Source of the DNA: Timonella senegalensis JC301
Lineage (GTDB): Bacteria; Actinomycetota; Actinomycetes; Actinomycetales; Cellulomonadaceae
NCBI RefSeq assembly: GCF_000312125.1
Contig: NZ_HE978643.1
Coordinates: forward strand, 297,452 to 335,274
Reading direction: 5' to 3'
Length of the DNA stretch: 37,823 nt
A model generated the notes under the pieces. It worked only from the letters and a program-made list of their open reading frames with translations, was not told the DNA's origin and did not search any database. This document shows positions 1-7,201 of the stretch, one piece after another. Numbering within the stretch: position 1 is the first letter of the stretch; every line of letters starts with the position of its first letter. A program made the translations under genes and the position numbers.

Positions 1-12
1 TGAAGTGGGCAG

Positions 13-52
13 AAGATTGGGGAGGTGACCTTTCGGTCACCTCCCCAATCTT
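13..52 (-). terminator. Perfect 18-bp hairpin terminator
   Basis: An 18-base perfect inverted repeat (13-30 against 35-52) with a four-base loop TTTC. It lies 25 bases beyond the stop of the minus-strand membrane protein gene, so it probably ends that transcript. There is no long U run on either side, so it may work in both directions or with help. Confidence 0.7.
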
Positions 53-76
53 AGGGCGCGCTCGATCCTGCCGGGA

Positions 77-955
77 TCACTCCTCGGTGGATTCCTCCGT
101 GGCGCCGTCGGTTGCGCCGTCAGTTGCGCCCTCAGTCGGCGTGGTCAACTGAGACACTGCCTTGCCCGTGGATTCGTCATACAACGCTGGGTCGAGTCCG
201 CACTGCTTGAGCTCCATGGTGACCTTCTTGGTTAGGCGGGACTTGCCGGCGTCGTGCGCCTGGGAGACGGTGCCCACTACGATCTCGTTGGTCTTGGACT
301 CCTGCTGGAGGTCGGACACCTCCGCGCACAGGTGGAAGACGCTTCCGCCCGCGGTCCAGAAGACCTCGTCCTTGCCCAGCAAAGCGACGACGAGAGCCTG
401 CTCATCCGAGTACTTCTCTACCGATGGCGCATCAGTGGTGACTCCCGTGAACAAAGAACCACCAAACAGCGCGATCGCGATCGCACCCGCGATGCCCTTC
501 TGCTTGGCGTCGAGGTTCTTGTTCATGAAGAGCAGCACGATCATCGGGATGAACGCGATCGAGGAGACGATCGCGCCGAGCTGGTTCTGCACAAAGAACT
601 TGACCTTGTCCTTTTCGGAGGCGGGGTCAAGGATGTTCGCCTTCTTCCACAGGATGTTTCCTGGGATCACGAGCGCACCGGACAGCACGAACATGCCGAT
701 GAGAAGCCAGAAGTTCACTGGTTCCTGACGCAGTACCCAGAACGCAACAAAGAGAGTCACGCACAGCGCGAGGATCCACAGCGTCCAGGTGATCAGGCGG
801 AAGTTCTTAGCCTTGGCCTTCGCTTCAGGCGAGGCCTGCCAGACTGGCGCGTTCGATGGTGCATCGGAGGTGTTACGTGCGGTGCTCGTCGTCTTTGACG
901 AAGGTGTGGAAGGCGCGGCTACGACCTTCTTCTTGGTCTTGCGGGGTTCAGACAC
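77..955 (-). CDS. Four-helix membrane protein, function unknown
   Basis: A 292-residue protein I do not recognise. The N-terminal ~45 residues are Lys/Ser/Thr/Ala-rich and probably cytoplasmic. Four hydrophobic stretches follow (about residues 54-75, 80-100, 122-143 and 153-170), then a soluble tail with two cysteines and a short GATD repeat near an acidic C-terminus. The GTG start at 955 is preceded by AAAGGACC, a good ribosome binding site. It stands alone, with a strong hairpin after it and the corA-like gene about 100 bases upstream in the same direction. It is host chromosome and not phage. No catalytic motif is visible, so no function is assigned. Confidence 0.8.
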   Translation of the reverse strand: MSEPRKTKKKVVAAPSTPSSKTTSTARNTSDAPSNAPVWQASPEAKAKAKNFRLITWTLWILALCVTLFVAFWVLRQEPVNFWLLIGMFVLSGALVIPGNILWKKANILDPASEKDKVKFFVQNQLGAIVSSIAFIPMIVLLFMNKNLDAKQKGIAGAIAIALFGGSLFTGVTTDAPSVEKYSDEQALVVALLGKDEVFWTAGGSVFHLCAEVSDLQQESKTNEIVVGTVSQAHDAGKSRLTKKVTMELKQCGLDPALYDESTGKAVSQLTTPTEGATDGATDGATEESTEE

Positions 956-1055
956 TTTGGTCCTTTCATCGGGGCGTTCGAAAAGCAGTATAGCCGCGAG
1001 GACGCACCAATTACATGGCTAGAACTGGCGTGTTTCCGCAGTTCAGCCACACCAC

Positions 1056-2051
1056 CTAGAGCCAGTTCTTGCGCTTGAACACGGCGTAGAGGCCCAGGCA
1101 GAGCCCTGCCATGAGTGCGAGGGAGAGCGGGTAGCCGAATCGCCAGCCCAGCTCGGGCATGTTGTGGAAGTTCATGCCGTAGATTCCTGCCACCAGAGTG
1201 GGCACCACGAGGATTGCGGCCCAGGCCGAAATCTTCTTCATGTCCTCGTTCTGCTTTTGGCCAATAAGAGCGGCATTGACCTGCAGGATCGATGCGAGTT
1301 GGTCCTGCAGCTCACGTGCGCGATCTGCGCTGCGCTGGATCTTGCGCTGGAGGTGTCGGAACGCGAGCTGGAGCGCCTCGTCGAGCGTGTCCTCCATTTC
1401 CACCTCACCAGCGAGGTCCTCGAGCGAGTCCGCCAGAGGGATCACGGCCCGCTGCAGTTCGAGCACCTCACGGCTCAACCGATAGATGTGCTCCGGCGCG
1501 CCCATGTCTCCGCCAAACACTTGGAGCTCGATTTCGTCGACGTCCGTGGTCAGTTCCTCGGCAACGTTCAGGTAGTCCACGGCGATCCGATCCAGCACAT
1601 GAAGGTACGCGGATCGGGTCCCGTAGTGCAATATGTCCGGCGTGGCCGCCGCGAACAGTCCGTCTGCCGTGGATGCGCCCTCGTGGAGGACCACAAGGAA
1701 GTTGGTGGTGAGGACCAGATGCATCGTGGACAGTGAGATCCGCTCCTCCTCGTCGGAGTAGCTGGCTGGGCGAACCACCGTGACGCTCGTGTCGCCCAGT
1801 TTGTCCACGCGTGGGCGTGGACTGGGCGCCGTCACGTCCCGCTTGAGTGCCTCGGGCAGGGAGAGTTCAGCTAAAAGTTCGCCTGCGTGTCCTATTTCAT
1901 GTGCGTCAGCAACGACCACGTAGGAGTCGCTGGAAGCTGCTATATCGTCGAAAATCTGTGCCAGGGGAGCGCTGGCGCGTTCCTGCGCGCGCACCTTCTG
2001 TCCGTCCCGATAGGACGCCACTGAGATGATCGGCCCACCATTTTGGCTCAC
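1056..2051 (-). CDS. corA: CorA-family divalent cation channel
   Basis: A 331-residue CorA/MIT-family protein, which carries Mg2+ (in some members Co2+, Ni2+ or Zn2+) across the cytoplasmic membrane as a pentamer. The C-terminus has the two expected membrane helices, with the signature GMN motif at the end of the first, in the segment GIYGMNF. The long middle part is the helical cytoplasmic domain. The reading frame stays open to 2291, but that would overlap rnhA on the other strand. The GTG at 2051 has AAGGGA six bases upstream and is the better start. The subfamily and exact ion cannot be told from the sequence. Confidence 0.88.
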   Translation of the reverse strand: MSQNGGPIISVASYRDGQKVRAQERASAPLAQIFDDIAASSDSYVVVADAHEIGHAGELLAELSLPEALKRDVTAPSPRPRVDKLGDTSVTVVRPASYSDEEERISLSTMHLVLTTNFLVVLHEGASTADGLFAAATPDILHYGTRSAYLHVLDRIAVDYLNVAEELTTDVDEIELQVFGGDMGAPEHIYRLSREVLELQRAVIPLADSLEDLAGEVEMEDTLDEALQLAFRHLQRKIQRSADRARELQDQLASILQVNAALIGQKQNEDMKKISAWAAILVVPTLVAGIYGMNFHNMPELGWRFGYPLSLALMAGLCLGLYAVFKRKNWL

Positions 2052-2087
2052 GTTGTGTCCCTTGATTATCGACGATTGACCTCGCGC

Positions 2088-2109
2088 CAGCGGCACGCAC
2101 GTGCCGCTG
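2088..2109. promoter_or_regulatory. 9-bp perfect inverted repeat upstream of corA
   Basis: CAGCGGCAC, four-base loop, GTGCCGCTG, in the 130-base space between the divergent corA and rnhA genes. It could be an operator or a hairpin in the corA leader. No regulator can be named. Confidence 0.35.
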
Positions 2110-2182
2110 TGGTCAGCGTAACGCACGGTCCGCGGCCCGGCCTTGCGCAATGTGAGCGGGGGACAGGTGCGAAGATGGTGGC

Positions 2183-2671
2183 ATGGCACCAACCGAAGCG
2201 CACGAAACCGAACCCATCGCCCTCTCGACCGTTGACATGTGGACGGACGGCGCCTGCAAGGGCAACCCCGGCGTGGGCGGGTGGGGTGCATGGCTGAAGG
2301 CCGGAGGCCACGAAAAGGAGCTGTTCGGGGGCGAGCTGCAGACCACCAATAACCGGATGGAACTCACCGCTGTTATCGAAGGCCTCAGGGCGCTCAAGCG
2401 ACCCTGCACGGTCAACCTGCACGTGGACTCCACCTACGTGATGAACGGAATCACCAAGTGGATCCACGGCTGGAAGCGCAACAACTGGCGCACGGCAGAC
2501 AAGAAACCGGTCAAGAACGCCGAGCTGTGGCAGGAACTCGAAAGCCAGGTAGCTCGCCACATCGTCAAGTGGACCTGGGTCAAGGGGCACGCGGGAGATC
2601 CGGGGAACGAGAAGGCGGACGAACTCGCCAACCGCGGAGTGAATCAGGTGCGAGCAACCGCACAGGGCTAA
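2183..2671 (+). CDS. rnhA: Ribonuclease HI
   Basis: A 162-residue RNase HI, which cuts the RNA strand of RNA-DNA hybrids with two bound metal ions. It helps clear R-loops and Okazaki primers. The four carboxylates are in place: Asp22 ([10 protein letters not shown]), Glu60 (NNRMEL), Asp82 (VDSTYV) and Asp146 (NEKADELA), plus the flexible-loop His136. The length is normal for bacterial RNase HI. The ATG at 2183 has only a weak upstream purine run; Met19 is another possible start but would leave just four residues before the first catalytic Asp. Followed 39 bases later by map. Confidence 0.95.
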   Translation: MAPTEAHETEPIALSTVDMWTDGACKGNPGVGGWGAWLKAGGHEKELFGGELQTTNNRMELTAVIEGLRALKRPCTVNLHVDSTYVMNGITKWIHGWKRNNWRTADKKPVKNAELWQELESQVARHIVKWTWVKGHAGDPGNEKADELANRGVNQVRATAQG

Positions 2672-2710
2672 GAACAGCGCAAAGATCAGCCAAAGCGATA
2701 GCCTTGATAC

Positions 2711-3478
2711 GTGATTGAGACTAAGACGCCCGCAGACATTGAAAAGATGCGTGAGGTCGGCCGCGTGGTCGCCACCGCGCTGGTCAAGATGGAAGAGGCC
2801 GCAGAGGTTGGAATGACCCTGCGCGACCTCGATGCGATTGGGGCGGGTGTCCTCAAGGACGCCGGCGCAACCTCGCCATTCCTGAACTACCACCCGGACT
2901 GGGCTCCAACCCCATTCCCGGGCAGCATCTGCGCATCTGTCAACGACGTGATCGTCCATGGCATCCCCAACGACACCGTGATCGCTGACGGCGACGTGGT
3001 CTCGATCGACTTTGGTGGCGTGCTGAACGGCTGGTGCGGCGACTCCGCTCGCACCTTCATCGTGGGCAACGCGCGTCCAGAGGACGAGCTGCTGGTTGAG
3101 GTTACCCGCCAGTCCCTGTTTGCGGGCATCGAAGCCGCGCAGGTTGGCAACACCATCGGCGACATTGGCTACGCGGTGAACTCGTTTGCTAAGAAGCACA
3201 AGTTCGGCAACCTCAAGGATCACGGCGGCCACGGCATCGGAACCGAGATGCACATGGACCCGTTCATCCCGAACGTGGGCAAGAAGGGCAAGGGCCTCAA
3301 GTTGTTCCCTGGCCTCGTCCTTGCGATCGAGCCAATGTTTATTGCCGGTGGACGCAGCGACTACCGCCACGACGACGACGGCTGGACCATCCGCTCCGCC
3401 AAGGGTGGACGCGCAGCCCACTGGGAGCACACCATCGCCATCACTGAGGCCGGCCCACAGATTCTTACGCTTCCTTGA
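2711..3478 (+). CDS. map: Methionine aminopeptidase, type I
   Basis: A 255-residue type I methionine aminopeptidase, which removes the first methionine from new proteins when the second residue is small. The five metal ligands are visible: Asp100, Asp111, His174 (GGHGIG), Glu207 (LAIEPMF) and Glu239 (HWEHT). It starts with GTG at 2711. Its stop overlaps a possible TTG start of orn, so the two are probably co-transcribed. Actinobacteria often carry more than one map; this one lacks the N-terminal SH3-binding extension seen in some paralogues. Confidence 0.95.
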   Translation: MIETKTPADIEKMREVGRVVATALVKMEEAAEVGMTLRDLDAIGAGVLKDAGATSPFLNYHPDWAPTPFPGSICASVNDVIVHGIPNDTVIADGDVVSIDFGGVLNGWCGDSARTFIVGNARPEDELLVEVTRQSLFAGIEAAQVGNTIGDIGYAVNSFAKKHKFGNLKDHGGHGIGTEMHMDPFIPNVGKKGKGLKLFPGLVLAIEPMFIAGGRSDYRHDDDGWTIRSAKGGRAAHWEHTIAITEAGPQILTLP

Positions 3479-3486
3479 GCCGTTCG

Positions 3487-4146
3487 ATGAACTCCAATAC
3501 AAACGACAGAATCATCTGGATCGACTGTGAGATGACCGGTCTCGACTATGAGCGCGACGCGCTTGTCGAGATCGCGGCGGTGGTCACCGACGGCGAACTT
3601 AACGTGCTCGGCGAGGGTGTGGACATCGTCATCAAGCCTCCTGCCGAGGCGCTGGCCAACATGGGCTCTTACGTCACCTCCATGCACACCAATTCCGGCC
3701 TGATCAACGAGTTCGACGGGGGAGTGAGCCTCGAGGAGGCGCAGGACCTCGTCCTCGCCTACCTGCGCAAGCACATTCCCGTAGCGGGGAAAGCCCCGCT
3801 CGCGGGAAACTCTGTGGCCACCGATAAAGCATTCCTCGAGCGCGACATGAAGAAACTCGTGGACTTCATGCACTATCGCATCATCGACGTCTCTTCCATC
3901 AAGGAACTGGCGCGCCGGTGGTATCCGCGGATCTACTTTGCGTCCCCCGAAAAGCACGGCGGTCACAGGGCGCTCGCGGACATCCTCGAGTCCATCGACG
4001 AGCTGCGCTATTACCGTGCGGCGATGTTCGTGGACCAGCCCGGCCCCGACACCGCGAGCGCGCGCGAAAAGGCAGCCCAGGTGGCAGATTCCTCGGTTTC
4101 CGGGACCATCTCTGTGCCGGAATCCTGGAGAGTTCCAGCCGAATAA
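3487..4146 (+). CDS. orn: Oligoribonuclease (DEDDh exonuclease)
   Basis: A 219-residue DEDDh-family 3'-5' exonuclease that degrades RNAs of a few nucleotides, including linear dinucleotides from cyclic di-nucleotide turnover. The first acidic pair lies in WIDCEMTGLD (Asp13, Glu15); the terminal His and Asp are in HRALADIL. I chose the ATG at 3487. A TTG at 3475 that overlaps the map stop would add four residues, and neither start has a strong ribosome binding site. The tail beyond about residue 185 is variable linker. It is the last host protein gene before the tRNA-His and prophage. Confidence 0.93.
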   Translation: MNSNTNDRIIWIDCEMTGLDYERDALVEIAAVVTDGELNVLGEGVDIVIKPPAEALANMGSYVTSMHTNSGLINEFDGGVSLEEAQDLVLAYLRKHIPVAGKAPLAGNSVATDKAFLERDMKKLVDFMHYRIIDVSSIKELARRWYPRIYFASPEKHGGHRALADILESIDELRYYRAAMFVDQPGPDTASAREKAAQVADSSVSGTISVPESWRVPAE

Positions 4147-4285
4147 TCGAGGCGTGTTGTGGATCACGCCCTGTCGGTTTTTTATTCGCAGGTCGCACCG
4201 GGTATGCTTTTACATGTCGCCGCGAGAGTGGGGACAAAGTTTAGAGTGAAAGCCGCGGTTTCCGTCGGTTTTGACACTAAGCATG

Positions 4286-4362
4286 GTGGGTATAGCTCAG
4301 TTGGTTAGAGCGCTGGTTTGTGGTACCGGAGGTCGCGGGTTCGAATCCCGTTACTCACCCCA
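4286..4362 (+). tRNA. tRNA-His (anticodon GTG)
   Basis: Complete cloverleaf: acceptor GTGGGTA paired with TACTCAC, a normal D arm, anticodon stem CTGGT/ACCGG with anticodon GTG, T arm GCGGG/CCCGT, C as discriminator and an encoded CCA. A G at 4285, just before the gene, is opposite the C73 discriminator, as expected for the extra G-1 of tRNA-His. An integrase gene starts about 110 bases downstream, so its 3' part is probably the prophage attachment core. Confidence 0.96.
4342..4362 (+). other. Probable attL core in tRNA-His 3' end
   Basis: Inferred from a tyrosine integrase gene starting just downstream of the tRNA, the usual layout for tRNA-integrating phages. The partner attR lies beyond the window, so the exact core length cannot be read here. 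Confidence 0.45.
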
Positions 4363-4394
4363 ATAAAAGAGCATGTCAGAGGCTCACAATACGG

Positions 4395-4446
4395 TAGAGG
4401 TAATCGGTGGTAACCAGAGATGGTAACCAAGAACCGGTTACCTCTA
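4395..4446. promoter_or_regulatory. Inverted and direct repeats before the integrase gene
   Basis: TAGAGGTAA (4395-4403) and TTACCTCTA (4438-4446) form a 9-base inverted repeat. Between them TGGTAACCA occurs twice, 13 bases apart (4408 and 4421), followed by another GGTTACC. Placed between attL and the integrase gene, these are good candidates for integrase/excisionase arm sites or an operator of the int promoter. The assignment is inference. Confidence 0.5.
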
Positions 4447-4474
4447 GTCGTATTACGTGAAAACAGGTGACCTC

Positions 4475-5680
4475 ATGGCCTCCGCAAGCATCCAAGAACG
4501 GTTCAACAAAACCGAGCAAGTCATGCGCTACCGCGTCGCATACCGGCGCGAAGGATCACGCAAAGTCGAAACCACACCCTGGCTCGCCCACCTCGAAGAC
4601 GCACTCCTTGTACAGGAGACAATCAAGAAACGCGGCGTAGATGTCGCGCTGCGCCTCCTCGACCTCCAAACCAATACGCGCGGAGTGCCGACGCTGACCG
4701 AGTGGCTCCCAAGCCACCTCGAGCGCAGAGCCACAAAAACCACGCCTGGCACACTCGCTGAGTACAAGCGCATGGCCGCGCGAACCTTCCTCATCCGCCT
4801 TGGCGAAATACCCATGGATCAAATCACAGGCGATGACGTAATCGGATGGATCGCATGGCAGATGAAGCAGACCACCGAACGCTGGCAGAAGAAAGCCATC
4901 ACAGCCGCAAAGAACGGCACTGAGAGGCCAAAGGAAGAGTTCTACTTACCCAAGTCCATCAAGAACGCCCACGGCCTCCTATCGTCCATGCTGTCTACCG
5001 CACAAGCCGCAGGCCACATCAACCGCAACGTAGCGAAAGGCGTTGACCTCCCCAAGGTTGAAGTCCAAGAAGAGAAAGACATCTTCACACGCGACGAATG
5101 GCTCAGCTTCTTCGCCGCCATGCAAGACCACTACAAGCCCTTCATCGCTTTCATTCTTCTCACCGGTGCGCGAATGGGGGAAGCCACCGCAGTGCGCGTG
5201 CGTGACTTCAACCTGAAAACAGAATCAGTGAGCATCCGGCAAGCTTGGAAGAAAGCAGAAGTTGGCGTGGAGTTGGGTTCGCCCAAATCTTCGCGCTCGC
5301 GCCGCACGATCCTCCTAGGTTCTGCAATCCACGACTTTGCGCCACTCCTAGAAGGGAAAGCCGCGGATGATCTCGTGTTCACTGCGATTCGTGGCGGGCA
5401 GATCCACGCTCAGCGGTTCCGCGAGAGGCAGTGGCAGGCTGCCGTCGTGAAGTCGAAGATCTCGAAGGGCCTCACCCCGCACTCGTTGCGGCACACGTTC
5501 GCTTCGTGGGCGCTCATGGAAGGAGTGCCCGCGCAGGTGGTGCAAATGCGTCTAGGGCACGAAAGCCTAGCCACCACATCAAAGGTGTACGCCCACCTAC
5601 TGCTGTCCGAGCAGGCTCAAGCTGTGGAGTCGATTGGGTGGAGGATGCCTGTTAGTGCCACTCCTCAGATTGGTTCTTAA
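4475..5680 (+). CDS. int: Prophage tyrosine integrase
   Basis: A 401-residue tyrosine recombinase that catalyses site-specific integration and, with a helper, excision. The catalytic residues are present: Arg233 (LTGARMGEA), His336 and Arg339 (HSLRHTFAS), His362 (RLGHES) and the nucleophile Tyr372 (KVYAHL). The N-terminal part holds the arm-binding (about 5-60) and core-binding SAM-like domains (about 70-180). The ATG at 4475 has AGGTGA just upstream; a GTG at 4457 would add six residues. The gene points away from tRNA-His. No obvious excisionase gene lies next to it. Confidence 0.94.
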   Translation: MASASIQERFNKTEQVMRYRVAYRREGSRKVETTPWLAHLEDALLVQETIKKRGVDVALRLLDLQTNTRGVPTLTEWLPSHLERRATKTTPGTLAEYKRMAARTFLIRLGEIPMDQITGDDVIGWIAWQMKQTTERWQKKAITAAKNGTERPKEEFYLPKSIKNAHGLLSSMLSTAQAAGHINRNVAKGVDLPKVEVQEEKDIFTRDEWLSFFAAMQDHYKPFIAFILLTGARMGEATAVRVRDFNLKTESVSIRQAWKKAEVGVELGSPKSSRSRRTILLGSAIHDFAPLLEGKAADDLVFTAIRGGQIHAQRFRERQWQAAVVKSKISKGLTPHSLRHTFASWALMEGVPAQVVQMRLGHESLATTSKVYAHLLLSEQAQAVESIGWRMPVSATPQIGS

Positions 5681-5788
5681 CCTTCTGGGGTTAAGCGTGT
5701 TTGGGTGCCGCTAGATTGTGCGGTTTTGGGTGTGGTCTGGCCTTAACGCTCTAGGGTTAAGAACTGCTTCTTAACCTTTTGGGGTTGA
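5677..5788. repeat. Three copies of an 18-bp palindromic repeat
   Basis: Copies at 5677-5694, 5743-5760 and 5771-5788 fit TTAAC, eight variable bases, GTTRA. The first and third share a longer 21-base core starting two bases earlier. The first includes the integrase stop codon; the third includes the stop codon of the convergent minus-strand ORF. They may be binding sites for an excision or regulatory protein, or act as a small bidirectional terminator. Confidence 0.6.
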
Positions 5789-6148
5789 TTTCTGCACTGA
5801 AATCATGGTTTGACCTGTGCTTTCACAGTACCACTGGGCGATCTCTTGCGCATGCTTCTCAATCGCCCTCTGCATGGCCGCGCGCTCGGGCCAATACTGC
5901 TTTATCTCGATCGGATAGGTCGAGTAGCTGACGTATACGCCGGTGGTGATGTCTTGGATATCCACAAATGCACTGTAAGCCGCCCGTCTGACATGCCTGG
6001 CCGGTACCGTCGAGCATGTGGACATGTACGAGTACATCGCCTGGGCTGGAACACTCGAAGGTGAACTACGAGACGCTGCGACAGCCGTGTTCTGGGCTAC
6101 CGACTGGCCTTGGTACGAACGCATCCAAACCGAGGGCTGGGATGGCAT
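5771..6148 (-). CDS. Hypothetical protein, start uncertain
   Basis: The last ~75 residues look like a real folded protein, with aromatic and charged residues (VDIQDITTGVYVSYSTY) and an amphipathic helix around ERAAMQRAIEKHAQEIAQW. The first ~40 residues are Ser/Ala/Gln-rich and antisense to a better-looking plus-strand frame, so translation probably starts inside, for instance at ATG 6025 or 6037. The stop codon lies in the third 18-base palindrome. It may be a decayed or mosaic prophage gene. It shares the short string DITTG with the next minus-strand ORF, which may be chance. Confidence 0.4.
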   Translation of the reverse strand: MPSQPSVWMRSYQGQSVAQNTAVAASRSSPSSVPAQAMYSYMSTCSTVPARHVRRAAYSAFVDIQDITTGVYVSYSTYPIEIKQYWPERAAMQRAIEKHAQEIAQWYCESTGQTMISVQKSTPKG

Positions 6149-6167
6149 ACACGCTTCACCAGAATGA
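6024..6167 (+). CDS. Short plus-strand ORF or gene fragment
   Basis: A 47-residue frame starting at ATG 6024 (GTG 6018 is also possible) with a strongly protein-like composition, including the strings YEYIAWAGTLEGELRDA and WATDWPWYERIQ. It overlaps two minus-strand ORFs. No good ribosome binding site is visible and an in-frame stop lies about 55 bases upstream. It could be a small protein or the remaining C-terminal end of a truncated gene. I do not recognise the family. Confidence 0.38.
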   Translation: MYEYIAWAGTLEGELRDAATAVFWATDWPWYERIQTEGWDGIHASPE

Positions 6168-6581
6168 CTCCCGCGGCGTCTCCTCGGGCGGCAAGATCTC
6201 TAGGTCTTCCTCCGGTAGCCACATCCACGCGCGCTGACACCAGCCGCGCGACGGATACACGAGAACGTACCCTTGATGCCGCTGGAACGCGCGTCCTGTA
6301 GTGATGTCCTCACCATGATCACGCCAGACGATACGAGCTCGTACCCACAACATCTCCGGGAAGATCTCAGTCTCCGCGTCGATATCCACCTCGATAGTGT
6401 TCAACGCTACATCCGTATGAAACTCAAACACTCGTTCCTGCACGAGTCGAGTGTAGGCCGATTTTGCAATGTCAGTGGTGACACATAGTGTGTGGTTGCT
6501 GATATTTCTTACCAGGTAGGGTTTTGCTTGGTACTGTTGTACTACAGAAGTAATCCACAGGGTGTGGATAAAGTTATGCAC
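6156..6581 (-). CDS. Hypothetical protein upstream of the TA genes
   Basis: An open frame of 141 codons. The C-terminal ~95 residues look coding, with the strings EVDIDAETEIF and GWCQRAWMWLPEEDLEILP. The frame opens with a GTG at 6581 that has no convincing ribosome binding site and lies next to the palindrome and ribosome binding site of the divergent Panacea gene, so the true start is probably further in; internal GTG codons exist. The family is unknown. It may be a prophage accessory gene or a remnant, in an apparently mosaic stretch of 5700-6580. Confidence 0.42.
   Translation of the reverse strand: MHNFIHTLWITSVVQQYQAKPYLVRNISNHTLCVTTDIAKSAYTRLVQERVFEFHTDVALNTIEVDIDAETEIFPEMLWVRARIVWRDHGEDITTGRAFQRHQGYVLVYPSRGWCQRAWMWLPEEDLEILPPEETPRESFW
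6553..6569. promoter_or_regulatory. Palindrome upstream of the Panacea gene
   Basis: ATCCACA, GGG, TGTGGAT: a perfect 7-base inverted repeat with a 3-base centre, 30 bases before the ATG of the Panacea gene and 18 bases before its ribosome binding site. Its position suits an operator for autoregulation of the toxin-antitoxin pair. No clear -10/-35 pair could be fixed around it. Confidence 0.45.
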
Positions 6582-6598
6582 AGGATGGAGGTGGAACC

Positions 6599-7201
6599 AT
6601 GGAGATGAAGGTAAGCAAGAACCTAGAGATTGATGCTATTAAGAGTTACATCTTGGCCCTTGATGCGAAGCGGGAGGACAGTGACGTCACCCCAATGAAA
6701 CTGCAGAAACTCCTCTACTTCGCCCAGGCAAACTACTTAGCATCCACAGGTTTTAGGTTATTCGACGAGACGACCTACGCGTTCGCTCACGGGCCTGTCT
6801 ACCGGCCCGTGATTGCAGAGCACGCGGGCGCACAGATAATCGTTGTCGAAAACCCAGAAGCCGCTGTTGCGCCGCCGACGCTTCCAGCCGATGTTACTCA
6901 GTTCATCGACGAAGTCTGGACGAAGTACGGTAAGTACTCTGCAGCGCAACTCCGAAGCATCAGCCACAGCGGTCACTCGTCTACTGAAACCCCGTGGGAG
7001 AAGAACTTCCAAGGCGGTTTTTACGACATCATCCCAGACTCAGATATCGCACCGTATTTCCGCAATGAGGCACCCGTGGAGTTCAGAGTGTTTCATCCAG
7101 AAATCTCCGTCCTGGAAGGATCCTTTATGGATTCTCTTGAAGAGTTCGATCAGGCTGAAGTCCAGCGTGCCAGAGCGTTCCTACTCGGGCAGGGCGCTTG
7201 A
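6599..7201 (+). CDS. Panacea-domain (DUF4065) protein, likely antitoxin
   Basis: A 200-residue protein with the Panacea/DUF4065 domain: the signature KLQKLLYFAQANYL is at about residues 34-47 and HGPVYRPV at 64-71. The family includes the proteolysis adaptor SocA and many antitoxins that neutralise unrelated toxins. Start ATG 6599 has GGAGGT six bases upstream. The stop (TGA 7199-7201) overlaps the TTG start of the following acetyltransferase, so the two are translationally coupled, antitoxin first. No RHH or other DNA-binding antitoxin is present, so this protein is the only candidate partner. The antitoxin role is inference from family and context. Confidence 0.82.
   Translation: MEMKVSKNLEIDAIKSYILALDAKREDSDVTPMKLQKLLYFAQANYLASTGFRLFDETTYAFAHGPVYRPVIAEHAGAQIIVVENPEAAVAPPTLPADVTQFIDEVWTKYGKYSAAQLRSISHSGHSSTETPWEKNFQGGFYDIIPDSDIAPYFRNEAPVEFRVFHPEISVLEGSFMDSLEEFDQAEVQRARAFLLGQGA

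Noticed and set aside
254-898. Long plus-strand frame opposite the first membrane protein
   Set aside because: Composition is typical of an antisense shadow (Arg/Asp/His-rich), while the minus frame has clear membrane helices and a ribosome binding site.
1021-1069. AGAACTGGC ... GCCAGTTCT inverted repeat at the corA 3' end
   Set aside because: The 9-base arms are 31 bases apart with no U run; could be chance, so it was not called a terminator.
2052-2291. N-terminal extension of the CorA-like frame up to 2291
   Set aside because: It is Arg/Pro-rich, overlaps rnhA on the other strand and lacks family similarity; GTG 2051 has a proper ribosome binding site.
5677-5788. CRISPR-like array
   Set aside because: Only three short palindromes with unequal spacing (48 and 10 bases) and no cas genes in the window.
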